A stretch of 21,406 nucleotides of DNA. It comes from an uncultured Clostridia bacterium. GTDB lineage: Bacteria > Bacillota > Clostridia > Oscillospirales > Acutalibacteraceae. The notes below the pieces were generated by a model. It ran no database searches and was not told where the DNA came from. It saw only the letters and a program-made list of their open reading frames with translations. Position 1 is the first letter of the stretch. Each line of letters starts with the position of its first letter. A program made the position numbers and the translations under genes. Shown here in pieces: positions 20,661-21,406 of the stretch. The stretch lies in contig CAMOWP010000011.1 in NCBI GenBank assembly GCA_946628455.1, positions 1-21,406 of the forward strand. The letters are read 5' to 3'.

Positions 20661-21406
20661 ATGAAAATGTATGTAATGTGGGCGCTGCTCTTTGTCGCTG
20701 CAGAAGCGATACTCAGCTCCCTTCAGCTCAGCTTAAGAAAAAAGGAAATCAAAAAGGGCGCGCGAATCGGTCTGATTATCGTAAAGGCTGTTGTGGCAAT
20801 CGGCTTTGCAGGGCTTGTTATGGCGGGTCCCGTTCAGCTTCGCCCCGCTCAGCCGATAATGATTGCGCTTTATGCGGCGCTTCTTATGGACGCGCTTGCA
20901 GACGCGCTTTACAGCATTTACTGCGCAGTCAGAAAGAAGGAGAGGAGCTTTAAGGCGTTTAAAGCCTTAAGCCTTGTTCTGGGAGTTCTGTTCTTTATCT
21001 ACGGAACTGCAAATATGCAGATTGTATCCCCGAATTATCATACCTATTCTTCACAGAAACTCAAAAGCGAGCATAAAATAATCTTCGCCTCCGATATCCA
21101 TGTAGGCAGCGCGCAGAACTTTTCAACCCTTGAAAAAGAGGTTGCTGCTATGGCGAAGGAAAAGCCCGAATGCATTATCCTCGGCGGCGATATAACGGAT
21201 GATTACACAACAAAAGAGGAAATGCTCAAAACCTATAAGCTTTTCGGCGAGCTTGATATTCCCGTTTATTATCTCCACGGAAACCATGACCGCCAGAAGC
21301 ACGCCGAATACGCAAACGGCTTGCAGTACACAGCCGAGGAGCTTGAAAAGGGAATTAAGGACAGCGGCGTTATAGTTCTTAAGGACGAATATGCAGACCT
21401 CGGAGA
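20661..21406 (+). CDS. Membrane-anchored metallophosphoesterase (cut by window edge)
   Basis: This reading is open to the right edge (248 codons seen). Residues 1-120 contain about four hydrophobic helices. The rest starts a calcineurin-like phosphoesterase domain with the metal-binding motifs in order: DIH (145-147) in IIFASDIHVG, GGDITD (175-180), and GNHD (207-210). This layout matches YkuE/YaeI-type membrane phosphoesterases, some of which act on lipid substrates such as UDP-diacylglucosamine or on the cell envelope. The final GH and HxH metal motifs lie beyond the window. The start at 20661 has GGTGA at about 20652-20656; ATG 20667 is an alternative. The gene lies 28 bp after the transporter on the same strand and may belong to the same transcript. 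Confidence 0.85.
   Translation, partial: MKMYVMWALLFVAAEAILSSLQLSLRKKEIKKGARIGLIIVKAVVAIGFAGLVMAGPVQLRPAQPIMIALYAALLMDALADALYSIYCAVRKKERSFKAFKALSLVLGVLFFIYGTANMQIVSPNYHTYSSQKLKSEHKIIFASDIHVGSAQNFSTLEKEVAAMAKEKPECIILGGDITDDYTTKEEMLKTYKLFGELDIPVYYLHGNHDRQKHAEYANGLQYTAEELEKGIKDSGVIVLKDEYADLG

Noticed and set aside
20678..20953. A 91-codon plus-strand frame at the right end
   Set aside because: It is out of frame with the metallophosphoesterase reading that starts at 20661 and stays open to the edge. Its product is Arg/Cys-rich with no domain.

Overview
This 21.4 kb window looks like chromosome from a spore-forming, low-to-moderate G+C gut-type Firmicute (class Clostridia). The evidence is an intact pro-sigma-K gene, two SpoVA-family genes, strong AGGAGG-type ribosome sites, sigma-A promoters with 17-bp spacers, and two cytoplasmic glycosidases aimed at animal or plant glycans. 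Genus-level placement is inference. The genetic code is standard (TGA is used as a stop). I see no phage, plasmid, tRNA, rRNA or CRISPR features.

Layout. At the left edge a Ca2+/Na+ antiporter (minus strand, cut by the window edge) diverges from a LOG-family phosphoribohydrolase followed by a lipoprotein of unknown function. Next come a YhhN-family membrane protein with a clear terminator, then a three-gene unit: GH38 alpha-mannosidase, MATE exporter and GH29 alpha-L-fucosidase. The MATE and GH29 genes overlap. A trkA-trkH potassium uptake pair follows, then a two-gene sporulation unit (spoVAE-like then spoVAC). The hairpin between trkH and spoVAE looks like a terminator but also carries the spoVAE ribosome site. 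A short AT-rich stretch holds two small minus-strand genes of unknown function. An SCP2 sterol-carrier-like gene with a strong promoter and its own terminator is next.

A compact copper module follows: csoR and copA under a perfect consensus promoter with two near-identical 19-bp candidate CsoR operators. copA carries a CopZ-like domain fused at its C terminus, with its own internal ribosome site and ATG. Between this module and the next genes lie a terminator and a GC-rich palindromic repeat element with a second partial copy. On the minus strand are a free-methionine-(R)-sulfoxide reductase and sigK.

The right end is the most unusual part. One gene encodes a STAS (anti-anti-sigma-like) domain fused to an aminoglycoside-phosphotransferase-like kinase. 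Directly downstream is a DAACS-family symporter with a degenerate HATPase (anti-sigma-kinase-like) domain at its N terminus. The transporter core lacks several residues that bind sodium and substrate in characterised relatives. The two genes together resemble a partner-switching pair wired to a membrane transporter and a kinase. A membrane-anchored metallophosphoesterase runs off the right edge.
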